Positions 6,113 through 6,189 of a DNA stretch of 6,189 nt are shown piece after piece. How positions within the stretch are numbered: the first letter of the stretch is position 1; each line of letters opens with the position of its first letter. This DNA is from JBDTNL01 sp039933785 (lineage in GTDB: Bacteria; Acidobacteriota; Thermoanaerobaculia; Multivoradales; JAGPDF01). The notes under the pieces are model-generated. The model ran no database searches, had not been told where the DNA came from, and was given only the letters and a program-made list of their open reading frames with translations. The DNA lies in NCBI GenBank assembly GCA_039933785.1, contig JBDTNL010000128.1:1-6189 (forward strand). Reading direction: 5' to 3'. A program made the translations under genes and the position numbers.

Positions 6113-6188
6113 TGGTGGAGCAGAAGGGACTCGAACCCTCGACCCCCACGTTGCGAACGTGGTGCTCTCCCAGCTGAGCTACTGCCCC
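6113..6188 (-). tRNA. tRNA-Ala, anticodon CGC
   Basis: A complete 76-base cloverleaf on the minus strand. The acceptor stem GGGGCAG pairs with CTGCTCC and contains a G3-U70 wobble, the classical alanine identity element. The D arm has GCTC...GAGC, and the anticodon stem CCACG/CGTGG holds the loop TTCGCAA, giving anticodon CGC for GCG codons. The T arm is GAGGG/CCCTT around TTCGAGT. The discriminator is A and the CCA end is encoded (6115-6113). The 3' end points toward the ars operon. Confidence 0.96.
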
Positions 6189-6189
6189 A

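Noticed and set aside
5886..6149. N-terminal extension of arsR to 6149
   Set aside because: It reads through the tRNA-Ala gene and the promoter; the TATAAT and the HTH family start support ATG 5885.
6113..6188. Peptide-like frame over the tRNA (GLEPSTPTLRT pattern)
   Set aside because: This is the usual translation artefact of a tRNA gene; the cloverleaf is complete.
1..6189. CRISPR array, insertion sequence or transposase
   Set aside because: No regularly spaced repeats, no terminal inverted repeats and no transposase-like reading frame were seen.

Overview
The window is a compact metalloid/metal-resistance locus from a high-GC bacterium. Codons in the recognised genes mostly end in G or C. 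The host cannot be named from sequence alone. A perfect TATAAT seven bases before the arsR start suggests leaderless transcription, which is common in Actinomycetota. The tRNA gene encodes its own CCA end, which does not exclude other high-GC soil phyla.

Layout: two convergent gene groups meet in a gene-poor stretch at about 3545-3836. The plus-strand group runs left to right. It holds a CzcO/ArsO-like flavin monooxygenase (242-1288), a multicopper oxidase with two inserted heavy-metal-binding domains and a His-rich linker (1333-3105), and a small integral membrane protein (3107-3544) starting one base after the oxidase stop. A hairpin follows at once (3546-3572). The minus-strand group runs right to left from an AT-rich promoter: arsR (5885-5421), arsC (5371-4966), acr3 (4964-3837), then a decayed arsD fragment (about 3825-3740). 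A tRNA-Ala(CGC) gene on the minus strand closes the window (6113-6188). The first ~100 bases may hold part of an unrelated minus-strand gene.

Function: ArsR would sense As(III)/Sb(III), ArsC would reduce arsenate to arsenite, and Acr3 would pump arsenite out. The facing group adds redox and metal-binding functions. A flavin monooxygenase is known from some ars operons, and the multicopper oxidase is an unusual architecture with no visible export signal.

The ars operon shows decay. arsC is split by a two-base deficit in a GC-dinucleotide run. arsD survives only as a 5' remnant with a small deletion, a one-base frameshift and an amber codon. The most notable items are the multicopper oxidase architecture, the two damaged ars genes, the missing conventional start of the monooxygenase, and the leaderless arsR promoter.
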